Origin: Pseudomonadota bacterium
GTDB taxonomy: Bacteria > Myxococcota_A > Polyangia > Fen-1088
Length of the DNA: 46,847 bases
Reading direction: 5' to 3'
NCBI GenBank assembly: GCA_023438785.1
Contig: JAEXQJ010000091.1
Span: forward strand, 1-46,847
Positions 8,110-16,198 of the stretch are shown here, one piece after another. A model generated the notes under the pieces. The model had not been told where the DNA came from. It saw only the letters and a list, made by a program, of their open reading frames with translations, and made no database searches. The stretch's first letter is position 1; every line of letters begins with the position of its first letter. The translations under genes and the position numbers were made by a program.

Positions 8110-8445
8110 CTACTTGGTCAGGCTGCGCACCTGCTTGACCAGCTCGTCGAGCTGCTCGTCGGTCAGATTCTTGTTCGGCGGCATGCGGAGCTTGCCATTC
8201 TCCTTCACGCCATCACGGATGGTCTCCTTGATGCGCGTGTCGCTCATCTTCTTGAGGGCCGCGTCTTCCTTCCACGGTTTGACGTTCATCGACTTGCCCG
8301 CCGGCGTCTGGGCCTGGCCGTCCTTGCCGTGACAGGTCGCACACCGTTGCTCGAACAAGTCAGCCTGGGCGCCCAGCGATCCGCGCACGAGCAGTAAACC
8401 CCCCAGGCCCAACGCCAGCCCCGGTCCCACCACGCTCCACCTCAT
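8110..8445 (-). CDS. Small periplasmic monoheme cytochrome c
   Basis: A 111-residue protein with an N-terminal signal peptide (MRWSVVGPGLALGLGGLLLVRGSLGAQA) and one CATCH heme-binding motif right after it (FEQRCATCHGKDGQAQT). The C-terminal part has the cytochrome c fold with a plausible axial Met in GKLRMPPNKNLTDEQLDELVKQV. It is probably a soluble periplasmic electron shuttle. The ATG at 8445 has AAGGGG about five bases upstream; an open frame continues further upstream without cytochrome sequence. It is divergent from the NapC/NirT cytochrome gene, 111 bases away, so the two may share a control region and the same electron pathway. Confidence 0.88.
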   Translation of the reverse strand: MRWSVVGPGLALGLGGLLLVRGSLGAQADLFEQRCATCHGKDGQAQTPAGKSMNVKPWKEDAALKKMSDTRIKETIRDGVKENGKLRMPPNKNLTDEQLDELVKQVRSLTK

Positions 8446-8556
8446 GCCACCCCTTTCGAGCCTCCGGGGGCTCACAGACAGGATGGCATTGGGTCCGTGG
8501 GAATCAATGCGCGTGCCGATTGGCGCGACGGCTCCACATTGCGGCGAGGGTGATTT

Positions 8557-9972
8557 TTGCTGCGTCGATTCCTGGCCACATTGACCCGCAATCCGCTCAG
8601 CCTCCTGGGCGCGGCCCTGACCACCGTGTCGGCGCTGCTCATCCTGACGCTCTTTGCGCTGGGCCTGGTGGGCTTCGTGGGCAGTCCCTATTTGGGCATC
8701 TTGGCCTTCCTGGTCCTGCCGGCCATCTTCATCATCGGGCTCATCCTCATCCCCCTGGGCATCTGGCGCCAGCGCCGCGCCGAACGCCGGGCGGCCGCCC
8801 AAGGAATAGAGATCGCTCCGGCCCGCCTCCCCATCATCGACCTCAACAGTCCGCGTACCCAGCGTGTATCACTGCTCGTCGGCGCCCTGACCGCGGCCAA
8901 CGGGATCATCATCTCCGTGGCCACCTACAAGGGCGTGGAGGTGATGGATTCCACGCGCTTCTGCGGCGACACCTGCCACACGGTCATGCAGCCCGAGTAC
9001 ACGACCTACCGCCGCTCGCCCCACGCCCGGGTGAAATGCGTGGCCTGTCACATCGGACCGGGCGCGAGCTGGTTTGTGAAATCCAAGCTCTCCGGGACAT
9101 GGCAAGTGATAGCCGTCATCTTCAACCTGTACCCGCGCCCCATTCCCACACCCGTGCACAACTTGCGTCCCGCCCGCGAAACCTGCGAACAGTGCCACTG
9201 GCCCGAGAAGTTCGAAGGCAACCGGCTGCTGGTGCGCAACGGCTTCGCATCCGACGAGGGCAACACGCCGCAGACCACGGTGCTGTCCATGCATGTGGGT
9301 GGCGTGCAAGGTCACGGCGCGCGCGGGATACACTGGCACGTGGCCCCCGGCGTCCACATCCGCTACCACGGCAATACCGAGCGCACGACCATTTCCACGG
9401 TGGAGCTGCAGGAAACCGGGCACCCCACGCAGGTCTTCAAGAGCGGCGAAGAGCTGAAGGGCACGGGCTCGTGGCGGGACATGGACTGCGTCGACTGCCA
9501 CAACCGGCCGACCCATATCTTCGAAACGCCCGAGCGTGCGGTGGACGACGCCATGGCCTCGGGGCACATCTCGGCCAGCCTGCCCTTCGCGCACCGCGAG
9601 GCCTTGCGCATTGTTCAGTTGCCCTTCGCTTCGCGGGACGAGGCGCAACGGGAAATACGCAGCCAAATGACGACTTTCTACCAGCGCAACTACCCGCAGG
9701 TCATCGGCACGCAGGCCGCGGACGTGGAACACGCGGCCACGGCTCTGGCGAGCGCGTACGCCGGCAACGTCTTTCCCCGCATGAAGGTGACCTGGGGCAC
9801 CTACCCGAGCGACCTGGGCCACGCCCAGGCGAACAGCGGCTGCTTTCGCTGTCACGACGGTGCACATACCACCCCGGCGGGTGACAGCATCCCCATGGAT
9901 TGCAATCTGTGCCATTCACTGTTGGCCCAGGACGAAGCGCATCCCGCCATCTTGAAGGAATTGAATCCGTGA
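8557..9972 (+). CDS. NapC/NirT-family inner-membrane multiheme cytochrome c (ImcH/CymA-like quinol oxidant)
   Basis: A 471-residue protein. Three hydrophobic segments (about residues 12-35, 40-65 and 100-118) anchor it, then a large periplasmic domain carries hemes. Motifs in order: FCGDTCH (a CX3CH), CVACH, CEQCH, CVDCH, CFRCH and CNLCH, so six candidate hemes. The block around the first two (TVMQPEYTTYRRSPHARVKC, then ACHIGPGASWFVKSKLSG) is the NapC/NirT signature. Proteins of this type take electrons from the quinol pool to periplasmic cytochromes; Geobacter ImcH has a similar multi-helix plus multiheme plan. The start is TTG with GAGGG seven bases upstream; no ATG fits. It lies 65 bases ahead of the MtrC-like gene, which suggests a shared transcript. 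Confidence 0.88.
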   Translation: MLRRFLATLTRNPLSLLGAALTTVSALLILTLFALGLVGFVGSPYLGILAFLVLPAIFIIGLILIPLGIWRQRRAERRAAAQGIEIAPARLPIIDLNSPRTQRVSLLVGALTAANGIIISVATYKGVEVMDSTRFCGDTCHTVMQPEYTTYRRSPHARVKCVACHIGPGASWFVKSKLSGTWQVIAVIFNLYPRPIPTPVHNLRPARETCEQCHWPEKFEGNRLLVRNGFASDEGNTPQTTVLSMHVGGVQGHGARGIHWHVAPGVHIRYHGNTERTTISTVELQETGHPTQVFKSGEELKGTGSWRDMDCVDCHNRPTHIFETPERAVDDAMASGHISASLPFAHREALRIVQLPFASRDEAQREIRSQMTTFYQRNYPQVIGTQAADVEHAATALASAYAGNVFPRMKVTWGTYPSDLGHAQANSGCFRCHDGAHTTPAGDSIPMDCNLCHSLLAQDEAHPAILKELNP

Positions 9973-10037
9973 CTCTGGACGCGGACCAGGGCTGATCCAC
10001 GCTTATGCGGCCGGGGCACGGCCAACGGGGGCGGACC

Positions 10038-12272
10038 ATGAACGAGCGGCGACGGCGGCGAGTGGTGAACCGTCTGTACTGGGGCAGCCTGATCCTGTGG
10101 TTGGCGGAAAGCGCCTGCGGCGGCGATGGGCGGGAGAACGGGGAAGGCTTGGACGCCAGTCGTGACGTGCCGCTGGAGGCCACGCCCGGCTCCGATGTGG
10201 CCATGATCATCGAGAAGGTGCGCGTGGACGATGATCGCCACGTGCAGGTGGACTTCCGGCTGCTCGACTTGAATGGCGTGAACCTCGAGCGGGACGCCTT
10301 CACGATCAACTGGACGTTGGCGGCACTCGTGCCTGATGCCGCCGGTGAGACCAACTACGTCAGCATCATCTCCAACGAGCCCACCGGGACCTTCGGCACC
10401 ACCGCGCAGCCCACGTCCGAGGTGAACGGCGAGTACGAGGTGCTGAAGGACGGGCAGTCGCGCTACGTCTTCGCCACCCTCCTGCCCGCGGACGCGGACG
10501 TGAACCGCACCTGGCGCGTGGCCGCCTGGGCCCAGCGCACGCCCGACGGTGGCGCCGCCCAGGTCGCCAACGCCAGCTTCGACTTCATCCCCGCCGCAAA
10601 GGGCACGCCCCTCGACATGGACGCCGTGTCCACGGTGGCGTGCAACCAGTGCCACGATCCGCTGGCCGCCCACGGCGGATTCCGGCGCGAGGTGCCGCTG
10701 TGCCTGACCTGCCACTCGCAAGCCCTGTTCGACCCGGACACGCAGGATCCGGCGCACCCGGGCCAGATGAACCCGCTCGATCTGGCGGTGCTGGTGCACC
10801 GGATCCACGAAGGGCGCGAGTTGCCCACCCTCGTGGCGGCCCAGCAGGCCGGCATCGTCGGCGCCAAGTACGACGTGGTCGGGTTCCGCAACAGCGACAA
10901 CATCTACGGTGAGACCGTGGACGGCGGAGCCGGGCCGGACGCCCAGCCGGAGCTTATCGGGGTGGCCTTCCCACAAGACATCCGCAATTGCACCACCTGC
11001 CACCAGCAGGCGCCGGGCGCGACCAAGTGGGCGACCACCGTGTCGCGCTCGGTGTGCGGCTCGTGCCACGACGCCACCTGGTTCGAGGCCACGCCCCCAC
11101 CCGCCTTGCATCACGCACATCCCGGCGGTCCCATGGCCACTGATCAGGCGTGCACCACGTGCCATCCCGCGGTCGATGGGGAGTTCGGTCTCACGGTGGC
11201 CGGCGCGCACACCGTGCCCAGCCAGTCGAAGCAACTGCGCGGGTTGCGTCTGCAGATCGTGGCCGTGCAGGGCCAGGCGGGCAGCAATCCCACCGTGGTC
11301 TTCCGTGTCACCAATGGTGACGACTCAGTGGTGCAGCCGTTGTCCAGCCTGGATGCGTTGGCGGCCACCGTGTCCGGCCCCACGCCCGGTTACGAACAAC
11401 AGAACGTCGTTCGCCAGGACATGCGGACCGGGGCCCAGGCCCAGCCCGACGGGACGTACGTGTACCAATTCACGGCTCGCGCAGCCTCCGATGCGTTCTT
11501 TCCGGGCGGTCCAGTGATCCCAGCGAGCGCGCAAGGAACCTTTGCGGTGGGGTTGGAGGCACGGCGGGCCGTCGCCTTGGCGGGCAACGGCACCGTCGAG
11601 GAGGCCGCCTACAACCCCGTCACCTACTTCTCCGTGGACGGCTCGCCGGTCCAGCCCTACCCCAATCTGGTTGATCTGGTTCGCTGCGACAGGTGCCACA
11701 AGGAGCTGCGGGCACACGGTGATCTGCGCCGCAACATCGATTACTGCGTGATGTGCCACGCGGCCGACGCCACCGACTGGGCTCGCCGGCCCAAGCTCGG
11801 CGGCAACACCAATCTCAGCGCGACCGTGGATCACATCGAGGAGCGCAGCATCCGCTTCCCCGTGCTCATCCACCGCATCCACACGGGCCAGAATCTGGTC
11901 CTCACGGTTCCCTTCGTGGTCTACGGGTTCGGCGGCAGCGTGAACCGTTTCGATAACGTCCTGTACCCCGGCAACCTCGCCCACTGTACGACCTGCCATC
12001 TGCCCAATCGTTTCACGATTGAGGCGATCACTTCGCCCCTGCCCACCGTCGCCAACGAGACGGACACCATCTTGCACCAGGGAACCGCGGCGCACGTTCC
12101 GCAAGAGCCGCGCGTCCCGGTGATCCAATCCACGTGCCTGTCCTGTCACGACACGGCCGCCGCGCACGCCCATGCCCAACTGGAAACCACCAGCCAAGGC
12201 GAAGAGGCCTGCGCCGTCTGCCACGGCGACGGTCGAGAAGCTTCCGTGAGGATGGTCCACCTTGCGGACTAG
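10038..12272 (+). CDS. mtrC: OmcA/MtrC-family extracellular decaheme cytochrome c lipoprotein
   Basis: A 744-residue protein predicted to sit outside the outer membrane as the terminal electron-transfer component. The N-terminus is basic and hydrophobic and reaches Cys27 followed by GGDG, a likely lipidation site, although the residue at -3 is an unusual Glu. Exactly ten CXXCH motifs occur in two pentaheme blocks: CNQCH, CLTCH, CTTCH, CGSCH, CTTCH, then CDRCH, CVMCH, CTTCH, CLSCH, CAVCH. The repeated CHDPLAAHGGFRR and CHKELRAHGDLRR segments and LVHRIHEGRELP / LIHRIHTGQNL are hallmarks of the OmcA/MtrC family. Beta-rich domains separate the blocks. The next gene starts within its last codons. 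An in-frame ATG at 10005 exists, but the GGGGGCGG before 10038 favours the latter. Confidence 0.92.
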   Translation: MNERRRRRVVNRLYWGSLILWLAESACGGDGRENGEGLDASRDVPLEATPGSDVAMIIEKVRVDDDRHVQVDFRLLDLNGVNLERDAFTINWTLAALVPDAAGETNYVSIISNEPTGTFGTTAQPTSEVNGEYEVLKDGQSRYVFATLLPADADVNRTWRVAAWAQRTPDGGAAQVANASFDFIPAAKGTPLDMDAVSTVACNQCHDPLAAHGGFRREVPLCLTCHSQALFDPDTQDPAHPGQMNPLDLAVLVHRIHEGRELPTLVAAQQAGIVGAKYDVVGFRNSDNIYGETVDGGAGPDAQPELIGVAFPQDIRNCTTCHQQAPGATKWATTVSRSVCGSCHDATWFEATPPPALHHAHPGGPMATDQACTTCHPAVDGEFGLTVAGAHTVPSQSKQLRGLRLQIVAVQGQAGSNPTVVFRVTNGDDSVVQPLSSLDALAATVSGPTPGYEQQNVVRQDMRTGAQAQPDGTYVYQFTARAASDAFFPGGPVIPASAQGTFAVGLEARRAVALAGNGTVEEAAYNPVTYFSVDGSPVQPYPNLVDLVRCDRCHKELRAHGDLRRNIDYCVMCHAADATDWARRPKLGGNTNLSATVDHIEERSIRFPVLIHRIHTGQNLVLTVPFVVYGFGGSVNRFDNVLYPGNLAHCTTCHLPNRFTIEAITSPLPTVANETDTILHQGTAAHVPQEPRVPVIQSTCLSCHDTAAAHAHAQLETTSQGEEACAVCHGDGREASVRMVHLAD

Positions 12273-13257
12273 CGCGGTGGTCTTGTGTGGACTGGCCGGC
12301 TGCGTGACTCGGGGTACGCAGCCCCCGCCACCCGACGCAGCCGAGCCCGTTCGGCCGGTCGTGCAGGTGGTACAGGTGCAGGCGGCCCACAACCAGGACA
12401 CGTTCTTCCTGCGGGTCTCGGGGAGCGCCGGGGCGGTGGTGCAGGTGACGGTCGCCATGACGGGGCGCAGTCCTCAATCCGAGACGCGCGGTTTTGCCAA
12501 GCTCGGCTGCTTCCTGGCCTGCCACGACTGGAGCACGGGCATGCCCAATTGGCTGCCAGAGGACGGCGAGCGGCCCATGTACTTGTTCGAAGGCGCGGGC
12601 CCCCCTCTGGATGTGTGGAGTTGGCGCGGCGGAGCCATCGAGCACACGCAGTTCGTCGAGGAGAGCGCCACCCGACCCGTCGGCGGCGCTGACGCCGCAA
12701 AGACCGATCAGGATCTCGGCGACGGGGGCAGCGATGCGGGCACGGTCGTCGAGGCCGCCGCCCCCTGGGAGGTGATCATCGTGCGGCCGCTGGCCGGGAC
12801 CCTGCCGCTTCAGGTGGGGGCCGTGTACGACGTGGCCCTGGCCGTCCACAGCGCGGGTACAGAGGATCGGGACCATTACGTATCGCTGCCCTTCAGGCTC
12901 AGCCTGGATGGGGACGCGAGCCAGGTGGTCGCGCCGGCGGTGCTGGGCAACGGCAGCACGCCGCCCGCGTTTGCCGACGAGCAGACCTTCCCGTCGCTCA
13001 CCGTGGAGCTGTTCCTGCCGGGAATCAGCAGTTGGGAGTTCCTGGTGGGCGCGGTGGTCGATCGGCAGGGTCTGCTGCGCATTGACGACTACCGCCACGG
13101 GGGCGCCCGACAGGTGGCGACCGAAACGCAGGCCTGTGCCGATTGCCACCAGGTGAGCAGCTGGGATCCGCAACCACCCCTCCAGGTGGGCGGCGCACTG
13201 CAACGGCTGGTCCTGCGGCGGGGCGGAGTCTTCGGGCCCATCGCGGTGCAACCATGA
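12262..13257 (+). CDS. Ethylbenzene-dehydrogenase-like lipoprotein with c-type heme motifs, part of the conduit operon
   Basis: A 331-residue lipoprotein: MRTSAVVLCGLAGC gives a clean lipobox at Cys14. The body resembles the heme-binding gamma-subunit fold of ethylbenzene dehydrogenase/type II DMSO-reductase-family enzymes (DTFFLRVSGSAGAVVQ, then LGCFLACHDWSTGMPNW, MYLFEGAGPPLDVWSWRGG). It has one CX3CH motif (CFLACH) in that domain and one CXXCH (CADCH) near the C-terminus, so one or two covalent hemes are possible. The start is TTG, overlapping the previous gene by 11 bases, with GAGG ten bases upstream; the lipobox fixes the frame. Its stop overlaps the mtrA start (ATGA). Between mtrC- and mtrA-like genes it is likely an extra part of the electron conduit; its exact role is unknown. 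Confidence 0.75.
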   Translation: MRTSAVVLCGLAGCVTRGTQPPPPDAAEPVRPVVQVVQVQAAHNQDTFFLRVSGSAGAVVQVTVAMTGRSPQSETRGFAKLGCFLACHDWSTGMPNWLPEDGERPMYLFEGAGPPLDVWSWRGGAIEHTQFVEESATRPVGGADAAKTDQDLGDGGSDAGTVVEAAAPWEVIIVRPLAGTLPLQVGAVYDVALAVHSAGTEDRDHYVSLPFRLSLDGDASQVVAPAVLGNGSTPPAFADEQTFPSLTVELFLPGISSWEFLVGAVVDRQGLLRIDDYRHGGARQVATETQACADCHQVSSWDPQPPLQVGGALQRLVLRRGGVFGPIAVQP

Positions 13258-14150
13258 ATGGGGCGCGCGTGGCGATGGTGCTGCTGGCCGGAGGCTTCGG
13301 TGTGTCCTGTGCCCGCTGGCTGGGCCAACCCTCCGAGCACACGCGCTTGGTGCGCGAGCGGGCCGGCGCGACCCGTGTGGACGACGCGGCCTGCGCCGCC
13401 TGCCATCCGGATGCGGCGGACCGCCTGGACAAGACCGTGCATCGCAAGGTCTTGGGCTGCCAGCGCTGCCACGGCCCGGGCGGTGAACACATGGCCGAGC
13501 CCCCGCAACACATCGTGGGCGCCGCGGCCTTACGTGCCCTGCCGCCCTACGCGCAATCGCAGATGTGCCTGGATTGCCACGGCGCTTTGACCATGCCGTG
13601 GAGCAACGCGGATCACGCCACCGCGGACCTGACATGCGTGGAGTGTCACACCGACGTGGTGCACTTCAAACCCGACACGCAGACACGCGCCCGCGTCGCC
13701 TTCCGACGCCAAGAGGGATTCTGCAACCAGTGTCACCGCGCCGACACCTTGGACTTCCTGCAGGTCTTCCACCACCCCGTGCTCGAAGGGGCGATGGACT
13801 GCACGGCCTGCCACGCGGTCCACGGCAAGCTGGAACGGGGCATCGTCCTCGATCGCGCCTCGGCCTGCGGCCGCTGCCATCCCCGTCAGGTGGAGCCGCG
13901 CGTGTTCGAGCACCCGGCCCTGCGCGAGGGCTGCCAGACCTGCCATCAGCCGCACGGCTCGCCCCTGCGCGCCCTCATGACCGAACAGGGCAACACCGTG
14001 TGCTTGAAGTGCCACTTCCAGGCCGGTTTCCCGGTCATCGAGGGTGTGGACCACACGGCGTACTTGTCGCGCGGCGCCCTTTGTTACGACTGCCACGTCG
14101 AGGTCCACGGCTCGAACACCTCTCCCACTTTCCTCGGGAGGCTACGATGA
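13254..14150 (+). CDS. mtrA: MtrA/DmsE-family periplasmic decaheme cytochrome c
   Basis: A 298-residue protein with ten CXXCH motifs: CAACH, CQRCH, CLDCH, CVECH, CNQCH, CTACH, CGRCH, CQTCH, CLKCH and CYDCH. Number, spacing and flanking (CHGPGGEHM, CHAVHGKLERG, CHQPHGSPLRAL, CLKCHFQ) match the MtrA/DmsE/PioA family, which threads hemes through an MtrB porin to carry electrons across the outer membrane. The N-terminus is a short signal peptide ending GFGVSC, so the protein may be lipidated at Cys19, unlike Shewanella MtrA. The ATG overlaps the preceding stop (ATGA) and its own stop overlaps the mtrB start (ATGA), implying coupled synthesis in fixed ratios. An open frame upstream lacks cytochrome sequence. 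Confidence 0.93.
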   Translation: MNGARVAMVLLAGGFGVSCARWLGQPSEHTRLVRERAGATRVDDAACAACHPDAADRLDKTVHRKVLGCQRCHGPGGEHMAEPPQHIVGAAALRALPPYAQSQMCLDCHGALTMPWSNADHATADLTCVECHTDVVHFKPDTQTRARVAFRRQEGFCNQCHRADTLDFLQVFHHPVLEGAMDCTACHAVHGKLERGIVLDRASACGRCHPRQVEPRVFEHPALREGCQTCHQPHGSPLRALMTEQGNTVCLKCHFQAGFPVIEGVDHTAYLSRGALCYDCHVEVHGSNTSPTFLGRLR

Positions 14151-16114
14151 GGCGCTGTGTGCTGCTGCTGGTGGGTCTGGGCTTGTGGGGCCGGCCGGCC
14201 CAGGCCCAGTACGTGCCCACCAACGTATCCGACGAGGCGGATGCGACGCCCGCCGCCTTAGCACCCGAGGAACGCGCCCTGGAGGTGGACATGGGCGGCA
14301 TGATCGTGGCCGATGGCAACGGCCGCCGTATGCGCGAGTTGGCGCGTACGCCGATCTTCCTGTGGGGCGCGGCCCGCCTGTTCGCGCCCGTGGATTGGCG
14401 CATCTTCCACGGCCGCTTGGTTATCGAGGTCACGAGCATGGGGACCGGGCTGGTCAGTCTGGATGGTCACCTGGCAGACGATTCGCGCCTGGTGCTCACC
14501 TTCTCGCGCTTCCGGTTTCCCTATGCCGCCCAGTCGCGCATCGCCGCGCCACCCCTGGCCATCGATGCGCGGGCCCTCGACAACCTGGAGCAAACCCGCG
14601 AGGCGGCGTTGCTTCGTTACGAGCGCGCCCTGGGCCCCGCCGAGGGTCGCGTGGATTTGCTCCTCGATTTTGAGCGCCTGTCCGGCGACATCCCCATGCT
14701 CGCCGGAGGCCAGCTCAGCGCATCGCCGCTCGATCCGGTCTACGGCAACCCCGCCTACCGTGGCACGGACGACATGCGGGGCGACGCCGTGCTGGGCTAT
14801 TCCATCGCCCCGCGCGGGGTGCGCATCCGCGTGCAAGGCGGCTTCCGTTACGACGGTACCGAGGAGAACTGGACCATCCCCAATCGCGCGGGCGATCAGA
14901 CCACGGGACTGCTGACCCTGCACGAAACCATGCGCCGCCGCACGCTGGAGCTGTTGGTGAGCGCGGCCAATGATCGGCCCGCACCGCTCATGCTGGGGGC
15001 CAGCTATCGCTTCGCCCATACCGACAATGCCCCGCGCTCGCAGCGCACGGAACAGCAGACCGGAATCGCCAATGGCACGATCAACGCGCAGAACAATCAC
15101 GTCACTCTGGTTCGCAATCAGGTGGCCCTGGGCGCCGCCTGGTGTCCCGTGCCGCAGCTTCGCCTAGCCGGCCGCCTCGACGGGCGAGTCAACGATGTGG
15201 ATGGCGACGGCGTGCAGGCCCGCAACCTGGGAACGCCGGAGACCGTCCTCACGGATTCCTCGCGCCAGGACTGGACAGTGGACGGTCGCCTGGACGGCAG
15301 CTACACGGTCATCGCGCCGCTCACCCTGCAACTGGATGCGCGCGGGCAAATGCAGAAAGGCTCGGACGACTGGAGCCTGCTCTACTTGCTGGCGGACACG
15401 GCGCTCCCGGTGGGCCAGCGGGTGCGCAAGTTGGATCGCCAGCGCTTGGCAGGCGCCCTCGAGTTGGCCCTGGTCGCGCGGCTGGGGACGCGCTGGCGCC
15501 TCACCGTCGGCTCGCGCTTGGAAGGTCTGAGCAGCGATGAGGAGGTCAAGGAGTTGGTCGACGCCTTCCGGCTGGGCAACCAGGGCCGCACGCGCTGGGG
15601 CGCCTTCGTGGCCGCGCGCACGCGGCCGACGCGGCGTCTGTTGTTCAACGCCCAGGCCAGCGTGTTCCGCAACACCTGGGATCAGGGCGACGCCCGGGAT
15701 CTCAATTGGCGCACCGACGTCCGCTTGCGCGCCACAGTGCTGACCGGTCCGGTCACGTTCTTCGCCATGGGCGCGTTCACCGAGGACGACCACCAGCTCT
15801 CGGGCCCCGACACCACAATCCTGCCCGGCTTCGCCAGCGTCGACTTCGAGGGCCGCTCGTGGCTGGCCTTGGGCGGCGTCACCCTGGCTCTGTCACGCAC
15901 CAGTTGGGCCACCGCCACCTACTCGCACCTCATCAACACGGCCGACCTCGACACGCGGCTGCAGGACATCGCCGCCGCGGCGAGCCTGCAGACCCCCTGG
16001 TGGCGGCTCCGTTTGGGCGCGACGGCCCGCTATCTCGGTTTCCACGATGGCCTGTCCCCCTGGGACAACGGCAAAGCCGTGCTCGTGCTGGCCACCGCCG
16101 GCGCGCCCTTCTGA
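14147..16114 (+). CDS. mtrB: MtrB/PioB-family outer-membrane porin of the cytochrome conduit
   Basis: A 655-residue protein with signal peptide MRRCVLLLVGLGLWGRPAQA, cut before QYVP. The rest is made of alternating amphipathic strands separated by polar turns (for example RVDLLLDFERLSGDIPM, GVRIRVQGGFRYDG, RTLELLVSAAND, WRLTVGSRLEGL, VTFFAMGAFTEDDHQL) and ends in Phe, as expected for a large beta-barrel. Length is close to Shewanella MtrB (about 700 residues). It lacks the N-terminal CXXC pair known in Shewanella MtrB; MtrB homologs elsewhere also lack it. Identification rests on the barrel character plus the four-base overlap with the decaheme gene. It should sheath MtrA and dock the extracellular decaheme protein. 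Confidence 0.85.
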   Translation: MRRCVLLLVGLGLWGRPAQAQYVPTNVSDEADATPAALAPEERALEVDMGGMIVADGNGRRMRELARTPIFLWGAARLFAPVDWRIFHGRLVIEVTSMGTGLVSLDGHLADDSRLVLTFSRFRFPYAAQSRIAAPPLAIDARALDNLEQTREAALLRYERALGPAEGRVDLLLDFERLSGDIPMLAGGQLSASPLDPVYGNPAYRGTDDMRGDAVLGYSIAPRGVRIRVQGGFRYDGTEENWTIPNRAGDQTTGLLTLHETMRRRTLELLVSAANDRPAPLMLGASYRFAHTDNAPRSQRTEQQTGIANGTINAQNNHVTLVRNQVALGAAWCPVPQLRLAGRLDGRVNDVDGDGVQARNLGTPETVLTDSSRQDWTVDGRLDGSYTVIAPLTLQLDARGQMQKGSDDWSLLYLLADTALPVGQRVRKLDRQRLAGALELALVARLGTRWRLTVGSRLEGLSSDEEVKELVDAFRLGNQGRTRWGAFVAARTRPTRRLLFNAQASVFRNTWDQGDARDLNWRTDVRLRATVLTGPVTFFAMGAFTEDDHQLSGPDTTILPGFASVDFEGRSWLALGGVTLALSRTSWATATYSHLINTADLDTRLQDIAAAASLQTPWWRLRLGATARYLGFHDGLSPWDNGKAVLVLATAGAPF

Positions 16115-16198
16115 TAAAGGCGCCACATCACCGGGCAAAGGGGACCGCCGGATCCCCTCCACCCGTGATCGCGCGCGCCTCCTCGGCGACCCCCGCCG

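Noticed and set aside
13565..14146. Extension of the MtrB-like frame upstream through the mtrA gene
   Set aside because: That stretch is Arg/Pro-rich shadow sequence; the signal peptide begins at 14147 with the ATGA overlap.
8110..16114. Reading the cytochrome cluster as an iron-oxidation (Pio/Mto) system
   Set aside because: The presence of an OmcA/MtrC-type extracellular cytochrome favours an MtrCAB-type conduit, but sequence alone cannot fix the direction, so no claim of oxidation is made.
16115..16198. GGGGA/TCCCC hairpin between mtrB and eno
   Set aside because: The stem is only five bases with an eight-base loop and no T-run; too weak to annotate as a terminator.
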